Shown here: positions 51,286-60,603 of the stretch, one piece after another
Layout: the number at the start of each line of letters is the position of its first letter
Position numbering within the stretch: the first letter of the stretch is position 1
Assembly (NCBI GenBank): GCA_964352855.1
Contig: CAYGTR010000001.1
Coordinates: 62,001-126,000, forward strand
Direction of reading: 5' to 3'
Source: Litorimonas sp964352855
Lineage (GTDB): Bacteria; Pseudomonadota; Alphaproteobacteria; Caulobacterales; Maricaulaceae
Length of the DNA: 64,000 bases
The notes under the pieces: model-generated
Told to the model about the DNA's origin: nothing
The model's database searches: none
The model's input: only the letters and a program-made list of their open reading frames with translations
Position numbers and translations under genes: made by a program

Positions 51286-52515
51286 CTAAACCCCGACAAC
51301 AAAAGAGCAATTCGTTGTGCCTGATCCTCCGACATTAAAGGTGCCGATGGTCCGCGCATTCTCGACTTGATACTCGCCTGCCTGTCCGCTGGATTGCTTT
51401 GCTGCGTCTAGCATCATGCGCACGCCGGTCGCACCAACGGGATGGCCTAAGCCAATCAGGCCACCTGAAGGGTTTATGGGTAACTCGCCGCCAAAATGAA
51501 TGCGCTCTTCTTCTATGGCTTTCCAGCCTTCGCCGGGGGCTGTGAGGCCGAAATGCTCAATTGCCATATATTCCGTGATAGAGAAGCAGTCATGGGTTTC
51601 AATCGCGTCGAGGTCTTGCGGCCCCGCGATACCTGCGCGGTGGTAGGCATCCGTAATGGCTTTGCGCGTAGCCGGCAGGAGGTAGCCGTCTTTTGGTGCG
51701 GTTTCGAATTTCGTTTTCATCAACATGGGGGCGGTGGCATGGCCCCAGCCTTTGATTTTCGGCAGGCTCTCAAGGGGGATGTTGTTGGCTTCTGCATAAG
51801 CTTTGGCCCGTGTTTCAGAGGCGAGGAAAATAACGGCCGCTCCGTCAGAAACTTGCCCGCAATCTTGGCGGCGCATCCACCCTTCAATGACGGGGTTTTG
51901 GTCATCATCCGGCAGGAAGCTTTGATCTGTGAATTGCCAATTACGCGCCTGTGCATTTGGATTGCGTTTCGCATTAGCGAAATTAATTTTAGAAATTTCC
52001 GCGAGGTGCTCGCGCTTTAATCCGTAGCGTTGGTCATAGTGTTCAGCCAAATCAGAGAACATGGCGGGCCAGATATATGTGGCGTCTCGGGCTTCTTCGC
52101 CGACCCAAATCGCGGCACCTAAATGATCGGCGGCAGTTTGACCCGGTACATTGCGCATCATCTCAATGCCGACCACACAGGCGAGGTCATAACGCTCGCT
52201 TTCTATATCGGCCATCGCCGCGAGAATAGCGAGAGAGCCAGAAGCACAAGCCGCCTCGTGACGTGATGTTGGTAAGCTCATAAAATCAGGATGAACGTGG
52301 CCAAAGAAACCGCCCAACATGCCTTGGCCGGTAAAAAGCTCGGCAACGAAATTGCCAACATGGCCGACATCAATATCACGCGCATCGAGCTTTGTTTTCT
52401 CTAATCCTGTCAGAACGGTTTCGGAGAACATATCAAACAAAGTCTGATTATGCCGCACCCAATTTTTGGAAAAATCCGTTTGATGACCGCCGAGAATATA
52501 GACAGGCGTAGCCAT
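51286..52515 (-). CDS. SCPx-type thiolase (acetyl-CoA acetyltransferase family)
   Basis: 409 residues from ATG 52515, which overlaps the carotenoid-oxygenase stop as TAATG. Nucleophile Cys in Glu-Ala-Ala-Cys-Ala-Ser-Gly-Ser, His in Glu-Thr-His-Asp-Cys-Phe and Gly-Leu-Gly-His-Pro-Val-Gly-Ala-Thr-Gly near the C-terminus. The final Gly-Gly-Ser-Gly replaces the Cys-x-Gly-Gly-Gly of ordinary thiolases, as in sterol-carrier-protein-x thiolases. Probably cleaves or makes a carbon-carbon bond on a bulky acyl-CoA. Confidence 0.86.
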   Translation of the reverse strand: MATPVYILGGHQTDFSKNWVRHNQTLFDMFSETVLTGLEKTKLDARDIDVGHVGNFVAELFTGQGMLGGFFGHVHPDFMSLPTSRHEAACASGSLAILAAMADIESERYDLACVVGIEMMRNVPGQTAADHLGAAIWVGEEARDATYIWPAMFSDLAEHYDQRYGLKREHLAEISKINFANAKRNPNAQARNWQFTDQSFLPDDDQNPVIEGWMRRQDCGQVSDGAAVIFLASETRAKAYAEANNIPLESLPKIKGWGHATAPMLMKTKFETAPKDGYLLPATRKAITDAYHRAGIAGPQDLDAIETHDCFSITEYMAIEHFGLTAPGEGWKAIEEERIHFGGELPINPSGGLIGLGHPVGATGVRMMLDAAKQSSGQAGEYQVENARTIGTFNVGGSGTTNCSFVVGV

Positions 52516-53978
52516 TAGGCGACGCTCAATTCTTCGGCATCCGCCCAAACAGCATGTGTCCCGCTGCAAATCCGGTGCGGGAGGATAATTTGGCAAACAG
52601 GGCCTGCTGCGATATTCTTCGCGTCCAAAATGACGCATTCAGATCTGTCGAGAGTCATGTCTGTGATAAAGCTGATAAGATAACCATCATCCTCAGATGT
52701 CGCATTTCTGCGTGGGACGAAGGGTGCCTCGGAGCCAAAACGGTTCTCGCCGAAATCGTAACGTTGCGTTGCTCCGGTTTCCAAATCGTGTTTGATTAAT
52801 CCGGTAAAAAGGAACCACCCGTCTTCACCGACGACGCTATAAATATAGCGATGTTTCTCTCCTGCCATTTTGGGGTTGATTGTTCCGAATTCGACAATTT
52901 CGTCATCATATAGACGCTCTTCTTTGGTCTCGCCCGTTTTCAGATTAAACCGCCAACGATGCAGATGTGTCTGCAATGAATGCAGATCGACATTCGAGGC
53001 CATTACTTTGTATTTTTCCGGCATAAATTCGAGGGCATCCGGGCGGGGATTATCTTGGAAATAACCGTCCATGACGACTTCATCACCTTCTTCATAGGCA
53101 TTCATAAAGTGAAGCACATAAGTCGACTCCGCTTCGAACCACTGAACGTCTTCGGAGTTTCCATAACGCGGTATAACGGCGAAACGCGATTTGATGGTTC
53201 CGTTATAAACAGGAATATAGAAATTTTGCGCAATCATGGCTTCGGGCCAGAACTGCGGGAAATCATTCAAGATTGAAAAATTTTTGGAAAACGCCATGTC
53301 ATGCGGCAGGCGAGGGGCCGGTAGCTCCACAGGGATATAATGCTTGAGCTTATTATCCGCACCGACCACGCCGTAATGCATGTAAGGTGCATGGGTGGAA
53401 TAGTTGAAAAATAAAAGCTCGCCTGTATGCGGGTCGACTTTGGTATGCGCTGAAATCCCGTCAATCGGGGCCCAGCCTTCTATGCCGAGTGTCTCAAGTG
53501 AATTGGGATCAAGACGATAGCCTTCACCGCATTGCCAGAATGTAGACAGGATTTTCCCGGCATGGACAACAACGTCGGTCGAAGCGCTATCTTTGACATA
53601 GGGGTGCGCGCAGCGGCCCGGGCGTTCGGATTTATCAGGTCTGCCCATACAGCCAATCCAAAGCGAACGTCCCGCTTCCTGTTCAGCTTCAAAGCCGCGC
53701 GTACGAATGAAACGATTTTTATATTCGGCCTTACCCTCCGAAATCTTCATCATGTGGAGCATGCCGTCCCCATCAAACGGGTGATAGCGGCCTATGGCGT
53801 CATGAACGGGATTTTCTGTATTGCGGACATAAATACCGTCAATATCGTCGGGGACTGTGCCAATGACCACCATGTCATCAGCATCATATTCATCGAAATT
53901 AGGTGTCCAAGCGCCGTTCAAATAAGGATGATCTGACGGGCTTAACTTATTTTCAATGCGATTGACGAGCTTTGGCAT
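52515..53978 (-). CDS. Carotenoid oxygenase family protein
   Basis: 487 residues from ATG 53978 (AGG seven bases upstream); the frame opens further to TTG 54008. The seven-bladed propeller iron enzyme is shown by its four histidines: Ala-His-Thr-Lys-Val-Asp, Pro-His-Asp-Met, Leu-Gln-Thr-His-Leu-His and a C-terminal Gly-Thr-His-Ala-Val-Trp. Family members cleave carotenoids, apocarotenoids or stilbene-type double bonds with O2. The downstream thiolase and DUF1295 genes suggest that the cleavage product is then degraded or modified through CoA chemistry (inference). Confidence 0.9.
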   Translation of the reverse strand: MPKLVNRIENKLSPSDHPYLNGAWTPNFDEYDADDMVVIGTVPDDIDGIYVRNTENPVHDAIGRYHPFDGDGMLHMMKISEGKAEYKNRFIRTRGFEAEQEAGRSLWIGCMGRPDKSERPGRCAHPYVKDSASTDVVVHAGKILSTFWQCGEGYRLDPNSLETLGIEGWAPIDGISAHTKVDPHTGELLFFNYSTHAPYMHYGVVGADNKLKHYIPVELPAPRLPHDMAFSKNFSILNDFPQFWPEAMIAQNFYIPVYNGTIKSRFAVIPRYGNSEDVQWFEAESTYVLHFMNAYEEGDEVVMDGYFQDNPRPDALEFMPEKYKVMASNVDLHSLQTHLHRWRFNLKTGETKEERLYDDEIVEFGTINPKMAGEKHRYIYSVVGEDGWFLFTGLIKHDLETGATQRYDFGENRFGSEAPFVPRRNATSEDDGYLISFITDMTLDRSECVILDAKNIAAGPVCQIILPHRICSGTHAVWADAEELSVA

Positions 53979-54099
53979 AAAGGGACCTTTTCGCGGAAAT
54001 GCACTCAATATTATTCAGTTTATAGGCGAATAAATCACCCTGATGGACTCACAATTCTGTCATGACGTCCATGCAGACACGGATTATGACAACTATATT

Positions 54100-55983
54100 T
54101 TATTGGGCGTTTTCCATATCAGACGTGGCAGACTTTTGGAGTTCCTGACCAATCCACCGATCGATTTTTTTCTCTAACAAATTCAGCGGGACGCCGCCGT
54201 CTTCAAGAACGGCATCATGGAAGCGGCGAATGTCGAATTTCACACCCAGAGCTTTTTTTGCTTTTTCTCGGAGTTCGAGGATTTTCAACTCACCAACTTT
54301 ATAGGCGAGCGCCTGGCCCGGCCATGAGATATAACGGTCAATTTCTGTTTTTACATTATGCTCGGCGAGGGCGGAATTTTCCAACAGGCAGGCTTCGGCT
54401 TGCTCACGGCTCCAGCCTTTCCAATGCATGCCGGTGTCGACAACCAAACGACACGCGCGCCACATCTCATAGGTCAATTGACCAAATCGCTCATAGGGCG
54501 TCTCATATATACCCATTTCACCCGCGAGCTTCTCTGAATATAGTCCCCATCCTTCGCCGAAAGCTGTAGGGTATAGAGATTGTCTGAAACGAGGGACGTC
54601 TTTTAATTCTTGACCCAGTGCGATTTGGTGATGGTGTCCGGGGACACCTTCATGTGCCGTGAGGGCGGGAAGATTATAGAGCGGACGTGATTTAAGATCA
54701 TAAGTGTTGACCACATAATTACCTGCGCGCCCTTGTTCAGGGTTTCCGCCCCAATAGCGTCCTGTCGTATAACGCGGCGCAATTTCAGCCGGAACAGGGA
54801 TCACGCCATATGAGAGGCGAGGTAATGTCGCGAAATATTCCGGCATTTTCCCGTCGAGCTTCTTCGCAATATAGGAAGCGGTCATTAAAAGCTCGCGTTC
54901 TGTCTCGGCATAAAATTTTGGATTTGTCCGCAGATCGTTAAGGAAGTCAGCAAAGCTGCCTTCAAACTTAACCTCTTTAATAATTGCATCCATTTCACGA
55001 CGAATTCGCGCAACTTCTCTCAGGCCGGTTTCGTGAATTTCGTCGGGTGTAATATCAAGCGTCGTAAAATAACGGGCGAGGGCGCGGTAATAATTACGAG
55101 CCTCTTCACTATTGCCAATACCTGCGGTTTCCCGTGCTTGTGGGATATATTCGTCTTCAAGAAACTCTGCGAGATCACGATAGGCCGGTAGAACGGCACT
55201 TTGTATGGCGGCCTCGCCCAAAGCCTGCAGGCGTTTTTGGTCTTTGGCATTCATCGTATCAGGGAATTTTTTAAACGGGGCATAAAGGCTGTGGGTTGTT
55301 GCCGGACCTTCAGACAAAGTATTTACAGTATCCAAGATGCCGGGCATTATGTCTGCAGCTGCTGTCATGCCCGTTTCAATGCCGCGGCGCATATTCTCTC
55401 TATTTTGTGAAAAATAGCGCGGTAATTGCGTTAAACGAGCGGCATAAGCCTCATAATCTGCAACGCTCTCAAATCGTGTTTGGCGGGAAATATAGGCCAT
55501 AGAATTGAAAAAGCCGCTATCATTGGTGAAGGGAATACGGTCGTTGTCAAAAGGAGCAAGCCGTTGGCGTTGACGCAGCGTGAAACCGAGCAAGTCGTAA
55601 TTGAGCCGCTCAGCCTGTGTCATGGGACGCATCGCGAGTTGTGCGTGCCGTGAGAGGAACTCAGTTGTTTCGGCGCGTTGCGCCTCCACGCGTTCCAAGC
55701 TGACATCAGGCAGGAGTCGTAAAGCTTCCCGATCGCCTTGTTCCCCCGCAGAAATCGGGTCATTTGCGAGATCAGCGGCCTCAAGATCTTTGATCAAGGC
55801 GTTCAGACTGTCCTCAATCATACATTCGGCTTGTCCGTCTACGACAATGATACGGCCATTTGTGCAAAACCCGGGGGCAATATTTATAACAGATTCAGAG
55901 CCTTGTTGCGATTGCGCCATAGCAGGCAGAGACACTGCAAAAAGCGAGAGTGCGGCCGTTAGAGCAAAAAACGTCTTATTCAT
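54100..55983 (-). CDS. DUF885 family secreted peptidase-like protein
   Basis: 627 residues with a signal peptide (Pro-Ala-Met-Ala at about residue 22). DUF885 proteins have a zinc-peptidase-like motif, here His-Glu-Gly-Val-Pro-Gly-His-His-His, and the family segment Tyr-Asp-Leu-Lys-Ser-Arg-Pro-Leu-Tyr-Asn-Leu-Pro before it. Two Cys residues lie near residues 38 and 53. Expected in the periplasm; substrates unknown. Confidence 0.88.
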   Translation of the reverse strand: MNKTFFALTAALSLFAVSLPAMAQSQQGSESVINIAPGFCTNGRIIVVDGQAECMIEDSLNALIKDLEAADLANDPISAGEQGDREALRLLPDVSLERVEAQRAETTEFLSRHAQLAMRPMTQAERLNYDLLGFTLRQRQRLAPFDNDRIPFTNDSGFFNSMAYISRQTRFESVADYEAYAARLTQLPRYFSQNRENMRRGIETGMTAAADIMPGILDTVNTLSEGPATTHSLYAPFKKFPDTMNAKDQKRLQALGEAAIQSAVLPAYRDLAEFLEDEYIPQARETAGIGNSEEARNYYRALARYFTTLDITPDEIHETGLREVARIRREMDAIIKEVKFEGSFADFLNDLRTNPKFYAETERELLMTASYIAKKLDGKMPEYFATLPRLSYGVIPVPAEIAPRYTTGRYWGGNPEQGRAGNYVVNTYDLKSRPLYNLPALTAHEGVPGHHHQIALGQELKDVPRFRQSLYPTAFGEGWGLYSEKLAGEMGIYETPYERFGQLTYEMWRACRLVVDTGMHWKGWSREQAEACLLENSALAEHNVKTEIDRYISWPGQALAYKVGELKILELREKAKKALGVKFDIRRFHDAVLEDGGVPLNLLEKKIDRWIGQELQKSATSDMENAQ

Positions 55984-56085
55984 AATATCACACCAAGATT
56001 GAGCTCAGTCCGAAGACTAGGGGGAAGGAGTATATATTTGTTTTATAAGTGAAGTCGCCGAATACAAGTCTCTTTGCCAATTCAT

Positions 56086-56358
56086 TTATGTGGCGGCTTT
56101 TTCCATGGCTTTGGCGAGTGTCACATCTTTATCTGTTACGCCGCCCGCGTCATGTGTGGTCAGCGTAACATCGACACGATTATAGACATTAAACCACTCG
56201 GGATGGTGATCCATTTTATCCGCAATAATTGCGATTTGGGTCATCCATCCAAAAGCTTCGGCAAAATCATCAAACCGAAAAACCTTCGTGATGAAATCAT
56301 CGCCGCCCGTCCATCCATCTAAGTCTTCAGCGATCTCTTTGGGGTTTAAAACTGTCAT
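56086..56358 (-). CDS. Pterin-4a-carbinolamine dehydratase
   Basis: 90 residues, typical size. The motif Asp-His-His-Pro-Glu-Trp-Phe-Asn-Val-Tyr-Asn-Arg-Val and a following Thr-Thr-His-Asp form the active site of 4a-hydroxytetrahydrobiopterin dehydratase. It recycles the pterin cofactor of aromatic amino-acid hydroxylases, none of which is in the window. Single gene. Confidence 0.94.
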   Translation of the reverse strand: MTVLNPKEIAEDLDGWTGGDDFITKVFRFDDFAEAFGWMTQIAIIADKMDHHPEWFNVYNRVDVTLTTHDAGGVTDKDVTLAKAMEKAAT

Positions 56359-56581
56359 AATGTCCTTTTTTATCGTGAGTTTTGATATGAAAATGTGCTG
56401 TTGATGTCGTCACGCCCTATCAAAACATAGAGCCATATGAGTCGTAATTAAGGCTTATTGCCATAAAGTTGCCACATTTACACCTCTTTAACCATAATCT
56501 GTGGGAGGCACATGAAAATGTACCACAAATACTCTGATTTAGCCGTTGTTTTGGCAATATTGCACGTTAAGGCTCTCAGCT

Positions 56582-57052
56582 ATGACCCACAATGGCCCAA
56601 AGCCATCTGCGATAACTCCCTCCCCGGACCCGGCGCAGATGGTCCCAACACAGCTGCCCAAAGACAAAGCCTCTTTGTCCATGTGGGGCAGTCCCCCAGA
56701 GGTGTGGGCCAAATGGGGATGGAGACTTGCTTTTCTTTGTGCAGTCTGTGTTGTGGCATGGCAATCTTTGCAGCCGGCTTTGTCCGAAGGCGGTATTTTG
56801 CATATGGACAAGCTCATTCATTTCATTGCTTATGCTATCATTTGCGGGCTTGGCTTACTCAGTCGTTTTTGGGTCAAGCCGATTTGGGTGCTGTGGGGCA
56901 TCATCCTCTTCGGGGTAATGATCGAAGTTTTGCAAGGTGTCATGCAATTGGGACGAACGGCGTCGCTGGCCGATATTATCGCCAACACACTGGGTGCGGG
57001 CGTTGTTTTCCTCTTTTGGAAGAAAATAAAACCTTCCAAAAAGACGTCATGA
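56582..57052 (+). CDS. VanZ-like membrane protein
   Basis: 156 residues from ATG 56582 (AAGG nine bases upstream; the in-frame TTG at 56546 is rejected). Soluble proline-rich N-terminus, then four hydrophobic helices: Trp-Arg-Leu-Ala-Phe-Leu-Cys-Ala at about 47, then Asp-Lys-Leu-Ile-His-Phe-Ile-Ala-Tyr (the VanZ His motif), Glu-Val-Leu-Gln, and Gly-Arg-Thr-Ala-Ser-Leu-Ala-Asp-Ile-Ile-Ala-Asn-Thr-Leu-Gly. VanZ proteins are linked to cell-wall antibiotic tolerance in some bacteria; function here is unknown. A CtrA-like half-site TTAACCAT lies at 56488-56495. Confidence 0.8.
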   Translation: MTHNGPKPSAITPSPDPAQMVPTQLPKDKASLSMWGSPPEVWAKWGWRLAFLCAVCVVAWQSLQPALSEGGILHMDKLIHFIAYAIICGLGLLSRFWVKPIWVLWGIILFGVMIEVLQGVMQLGRTASLADIIANTLGAGVVFLFWKKIKPSKKTS

Positions 57053-57067
57053 AAAGGTGCTTTTGAA

Positions 57068-58102
57068 ATGTCCAAAACTGTTAAACTTTTTGTTACGGGC
57101 GGTCTGTCCGGTTTTTTAATGGCAGGAACAGCACTGGCCGGAAATCCGTCTTACGCAGGGCCTGCCCCCGAATTGGTGCCCGCCCATCCGACCGCGGGGG
57201 AATGTTATGCCCGTGTCAAAATACCTGCCCAATATGCAGAGACGCCGATCGGTATAAAAGTAGAAGAGGGTTATAAAGTGCCGGGTGTCGTGCCGGCGCA
57301 ATTAGCCTCGCGACAAGAGAACGTCCTGGTTAAAGAAGCCTCTGTGCGGTACGAAGTGCGCCAACCAACCTACCGCACTGTGACAGAACAAATTCTGGTT
57401 CGCCCGTCTTATGAAAAGTTGAGCGTGTCCGCGCCGCAATTTCAAACGGTTGTTGAAACTGTGCAGACCTCTGCCCCGCGTTTGGTTTGGAAACAGGGCA
57501 ATCCTGCCAATCTGATCGCGCAGGGCTATAAAATTCATTCGACTGCCGATGGGGGGCGTTTTGGTCAAGGTTACGCATCGGCAGGGCAATATGCGTCGCA
57601 AGGCGGCACAGCATGCGGACCGAGTTGTGAAATTTGGTGCTTGGTCGAAGAACCCGGACAAACCACGTCTTATACACGTAAAGTTCTGGCCAATCCGGGT
57701 CTCGTCAACCGCATAACTGTGCCTGCAAAATACCAACATGTTACAAAGCATATTGTTGCGGATCACGGCGGCGTGACGGAAATCCCTGTGCCAGCCGAGT
57801 ATCAAACGGTGATTGTCGAAGACGTCATTGCTCCTGCACAAGAGGTTTATAATTATGTTGAGCCCAAATGGGCAGGTTTGAAAACGAGAACGCTCATTTC
57901 ACCGGAACGCTATGAATGGCGACACGTTGTCTGTGCGCCGGGGACTGGCTCTATTCGCCCGTCTTCCGATTATGGTCATAAGCAAACGTCATCTTACGGT
58001 TCGGGCGGGCATAGTTATTCCCAAGGGCAGACAACATCAGGGTCGTCGACATCTTATGGTTATGAGCCTGCGCGTCGGAAGCCGCACCGCATCCGTCAAT
58101 AA
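57068..58102 (+). CDS. Secreted repeat protein with (V/I)PAxYxxV repeats and Gly/Ser-rich tail
   Basis: 344 residues with a signal peptide (about residue 25). Roughly six to seven imperfect repeats of 20-25 residues built around (Val/Ile)-Pro-Ala-x-(Tyr/Phe)-x-x-Val. In the middle stands a cysteine motif Cys-Gly-Pro-Ser-Cys-Glu-Ile-Trp-Cys-Leu-Val-Glu. This matches the N-terminal repeats of some Bacteroidetes OmpA-family proteins, but no OmpA domain follows; the tail is a Gly/Ser/Tyr/His-rich stretch and a basic end. Starts 15 bases after the VanZ-like gene, so possibly co-transcribed. Function unknown. Confidence 0.7.
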   Translation: MSKTVKLFVTGGLSGFLMAGTALAGNPSYAGPAPELVPAHPTAGECYARVKIPAQYAETPIGIKVEEGYKVPGVVPAQLASRQENVLVKEASVRYEVRQPTYRTVTEQILVRPSYEKLSVSAPQFQTVVETVQTSAPRLVWKQGNPANLIAQGYKIHSTADGGRFGQGYASAGQYASQGGTACGPSCEIWCLVEEPGQTTSYTRKVLANPGLVNRITVPAKYQHVTKHIVADHGGVTEIPVPAEYQTVIVEDVIAPAQEVYNYVEPKWAGLKTRTLISPERYEWRHVVCAPGTGSIRPSSDYGHKQTSSYGSGGHSYSQGQTTSGSSTSYGYEPARRKPHRIRQ

Positions 58103-58107
58103 AGAAT

Positions 58108-58560
58108 CTAACTGACGCCTGTCGAACCGAAACCGCCTCCACCGCGGGCGGTATCACTTAGTTCTGTGACAAGGTCGAATGTCGGTTGCGTAATCGGCGC
58201 AATAACCATTTGTGCAATGCGTTCGCCGCGATTGATCGTGAACGGCGTTTGTCCATGATTAATGAGCAAGACTTTGACTTCACCACGATAATCAGCGTCA
58301 ATCGTGCCTGGTGTATTCAAACACGTTAGCCCATGTTTGTAAGCTAAGCCCGAACGCGGTCGAATCTGGGCTTCATAGCCTGAGGGCAGCGCCATGCAGA
58401 AACCTGTTGGGACAAGTGCCCGTTCACCCGGCGCTAAAATCAGAGGATCGCTCTCAGAGACCGCCGCGCGAAGATCTGCGCCTGCCGCAAGCGGTGTTTC
58501 ATAGGCGGGGAGTTGTAACCCGTCGAAATGGTCTAAAGTTTTAAACTCAACGCGAACCAT
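58108..58560 (-). CDS. dut: Deoxyuridine 5'-triphosphate nucleotidohydrolase
   Basis: 150 residues, a standard trimeric dUTPase. Motifs Ala-Gly-Ala-Asp-Leu-Arg-Ala, Pro-Arg-Ser-Gly-Leu-Ala-Tyr-Lys, Gly-Thr-Ile-Asp-Ala-Asp-Tyr-Arg-Gly-Glu, Arg-Ile-Ala-Gln-Met-Val and C-terminal Arg-Gly-Gly-Gly-Gly-Phe-Gly-Ser-Thr-Gly are all present. It prevents uracil entering DNA and supplies dUMP. coaBC and dut are neighbours in many proteobacteria; here a periplasmic protein gene separates them. Confidence 0.97.
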   Translation of the reverse strand: MVRVEFKTLDHFDGLQLPAYETPLAAGADLRAAVSESDPLILAPGERALVPTGFCMALPSGYEAQIRPRSGLAYKHGLTCLNTPGTIDADYRGEVKVLLINHGQTPFTINRGERIAQMVIAPITQPTFDLVTELSDTARGGGGFGSTGVS

Positions 58561-58590
58561 GATGTGCCTCTTTAAGATTTAAAGCAGCGT

Positions 58591-59184
58591 TTATTCTGAC
58601 TCGGCTTCCTCCGCCAGAGGGGCGTCAGCCTCTTCCGTGGATTGTTTTGTTTCAGGGTCTTTATCAGCGTCTTTTTCGGCTTTTGCTTTTGCCGCGCTCT
58701 CTTTCTTAGCTTCTTCTTTTTCACGCAGGTCATGATCCATTGCGTTGAAAGCCTTCAGACGTTTCTGAAGGAGCCTCTCTGCCTCTTCGCTTAATCCCGG
58801 GCCTTTATAAGTGTAGTGAAACTCACCGTCTTTGAAAAAGAGGCTGACAAGGTCGGAGTCTTGGCTTTCAAAACTTTGGGAGAGGAAAAACGGAATGCCG
58901 GTCGCCATAATTTTAAAATCAGATTTTGTCGGTATGACGTCAAAACGTTGACACATAACCGCGCGAATGGCGAGGTCGTCGATGGCGTAGAGCGTCTCGG
59001 CATCCTCTTCATAGACGGAGGCCATAAAATCGGCGGCAGGGCGATAGCTCGCAACTTGTGCGCCACCACGACCGCTCTCGTCTTCGATGGTTTCCATCAG
59101 AACGAGTTCGCAATTTGCGATATTGTCAGCCACGGCGATAGACGGCGAAAGCGCAAGTAGACAGGCGAGGGCGATTTTTCTCAT
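58591..59184 (-). CDS. Periplasmic protein with charged coiled C-terminus, unknown function
   Basis: 197 residues, signal peptide ending Ala-Val-Ala at about residue 19. A compact domain with Cys24 and Cys78 (possible disulfide) is followed by about 50 residues of Ala/Glu/Lys/Asp low complexity. No known family recognised. It lies four bases after coaBC and 30 before dut on the same strand, so the three are probably one operon. Confidence 0.65.
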   Translation of the reverse strand: MRKIALACLLALSPSIAVADNIANCELVLMETIEDESGRGGAQVASYRPAADFMASVYEEDAETLYAIDDLAIRAVMCQRFDVIPTKSDFKIMATGIPFFLSQSFESQDSDLVSLFFKDGEFHYTYKGPGLSEEAERLLQKRLKAFNAMDHDLREKEEAKKESAAKAKAEKDADKDPETKQSTEEADAPLAEEAESE

Positions 59185-59188
59185 GGGT

Positions 59189-60409
59189 TTAGTCCCTTAA
59201 AGACTCCGCAATTTTCTGCGCGAGCTTATCGGCCGCAGTTTGTTTATCCAGAAGCGGCCATCTTGTTTCATCTTCGGCTGTGATCACAATCATTGTGTTG
59301 TGGTCACCGCCCATAACGTCTCCCGATACATCATTTGCCACGATCCAGTCACACCCTTTTCGCAGTCGCTTGGATCTGGCGTGTGCGATCACGTCATTTG
59401 TTTCGGCGGCAAAGCCAATAACCAGGCCGGGCCGCTTTGATTTATGGGCGCAGACTCTTTTCAAAATATCAGGGTTCTCCACTAATTGCAGAGGCGCAGG
59501 GCCTTGGGTCTGTTTGTCTTTTTTAACCTTAATATCAGCACGTTCAGCCGGGCGCCAATCGGCGACAGCCGCCACACTGACAAACACATCGGCGGGCAAG
59601 GCACTGTCTACTGCCTCCATCATCTCTTGGGCTGTCTCGACATCAATGCGGGTGACGCCGAAAGGGGCAGACAGGTTCACAGGCCCCGCCACTAAGGTTA
59701 CATCCGCCCCTAGCGCTGCGAGAGAGCGGGCAATGGCAAAGCCTTGTTTGCCGGAAGAATGATTAGAGAGATAACGCACCGGGTCCAGCGGTTCGCGCGT
59801 TGGGCCGGCTGTTATCAGAGCTGTCTTACCAGTGAGCGGCAGTTCTTCTTTGATGCCGTCAATATGGGTGACACCGCTCAACGCGTCTTCAATCGCATCG
59901 GCAATGGCTTCGGGTTCGGCCATGCGGCCATCGCCGAATTCACCGCAGGCCATCGCGCCACTATCAGGGCCTACAAACAGACAGCCATCTTTATGAAGGG
60001 TTTGTATATTGCGCTGTGTGGCAGGGTGCTCCCACATGCGGACATTCATGGCAGGGGCAAAAAGGATCCGCTTATCCGTTGCCAGAAGGGTCGTCGTCGC
60101 CAGATCATTGGCAATACCATTGGCCGCGCGGGCCAAGAGGTTCGCTGTGGCAGGGGCCACGACCACGAGGTCAGCCGAACGCGACAACTCAATATGGCCC
60201 ATCTCAGATTCGTCGGTCAGATCCCAGAGGTCAGTATAGACTTTATCGCCCGACAAACCGCCTGCAGATAAAGGCGTCACGAATTCAGTACCGCCGCGTG
60301 TCAGTATAACACGGCTGGCAATACCCCGTTTCGCGAGCACGCGAATAAGAAAGAGCGATTTATAAGCCGCAATCCCGCCACCAATAATAAGAAGAACCCG
60401 TTTTGTCAT
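59189..60409 (-). CDS. coaBC: Bifunctional phosphopantothenoylcysteine decarboxylase / phosphopantothenate-cysteine ligase
   Basis: 406 residues. The flavin CoaC domain (1-185) has Gly-Gly-Gly-Ile-Ala-Ala-Tyr-Lys, His-Ile-Glu-Leu-Ser and Ala-Pro-Ala-Met-Asn-Val-Arg-Met-Trp with the catalytic Cys in Met-Ala-Cys-Gly-Glu-Phe-Gly. The CoaB domain (190-400) shows Thr-Ala-Gly-Pro-Thr-Arg-Glu-Pro-Leu-Asp-Pro-Val-Arg and Ser-Asn-His-Ser-Ser-Gly-Lys-Gln-Gly. Two steps of coenzyme A synthesis. First gene of the coaBC-dut group. Confidence 0.97.
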   Translation of the reverse strand: MTKRVLLIIGGGIAAYKSLFLIRVLAKRGIASRVILTRGGTEFVTPLSAGGLSGDKVYTDLWDLTDESEMGHIELSRSADLVVVAPATANLLARAANGIANDLATTTLLATDKRILFAPAMNVRMWEHPATQRNIQTLHKDGCLFVGPDSGAMACGEFGDGRMAEPEAIADAIEDALSGVTHIDGIKEELPLTGKTALITAGPTREPLDPVRYLSNHSSGKQGFAIARSLAALGADVTLVAGPVNLSAPFGVTRIDVETAQEMMEAVDSALPADVFVSVAAVADWRPAERADIKVKKDKQTQGPAPLQLVENPDILKRVCAHKSKRPGLVIGFAAETNDVIAHARSKRLRKGCDWIVANDVSGDVMGGDHNTMIVITAEDETRWPLLDKQTAADKLAQKIAESLRD

Positions 60410-60603
60410 GGAGAGAGTTTAGAGGGTGGAACGGGGTGTGGGAAGAGGAATAGTGGGGTTGAACTCAAGTGCCCAGTTTAAAAAAGGTCCAAAACCCTTG
60501 GTAAACAAATGACGCAAGCGGAATGCAAAAATATATGCAATTAACTTGTAAGTAATTAAAACACTATATTGGTGTTTAAAACTGATTGTCTCAAGATCAT
60601 AAT

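Noticed and set aside
56512..57066. 184-codon plus-strand frame overlapping the VanZ-like gene
   Set aside because: The other frame (56582-57052) has clear membrane helices and the VanZ motifs; this one is a shadow.
57302..57841. 179-codon minus-strand frame inside the repeat-protein gene
   Set aside because: Cys/Arg/Phe-rich, no signal or motif; the plus-strand frame has a signal peptide and regular repeats.
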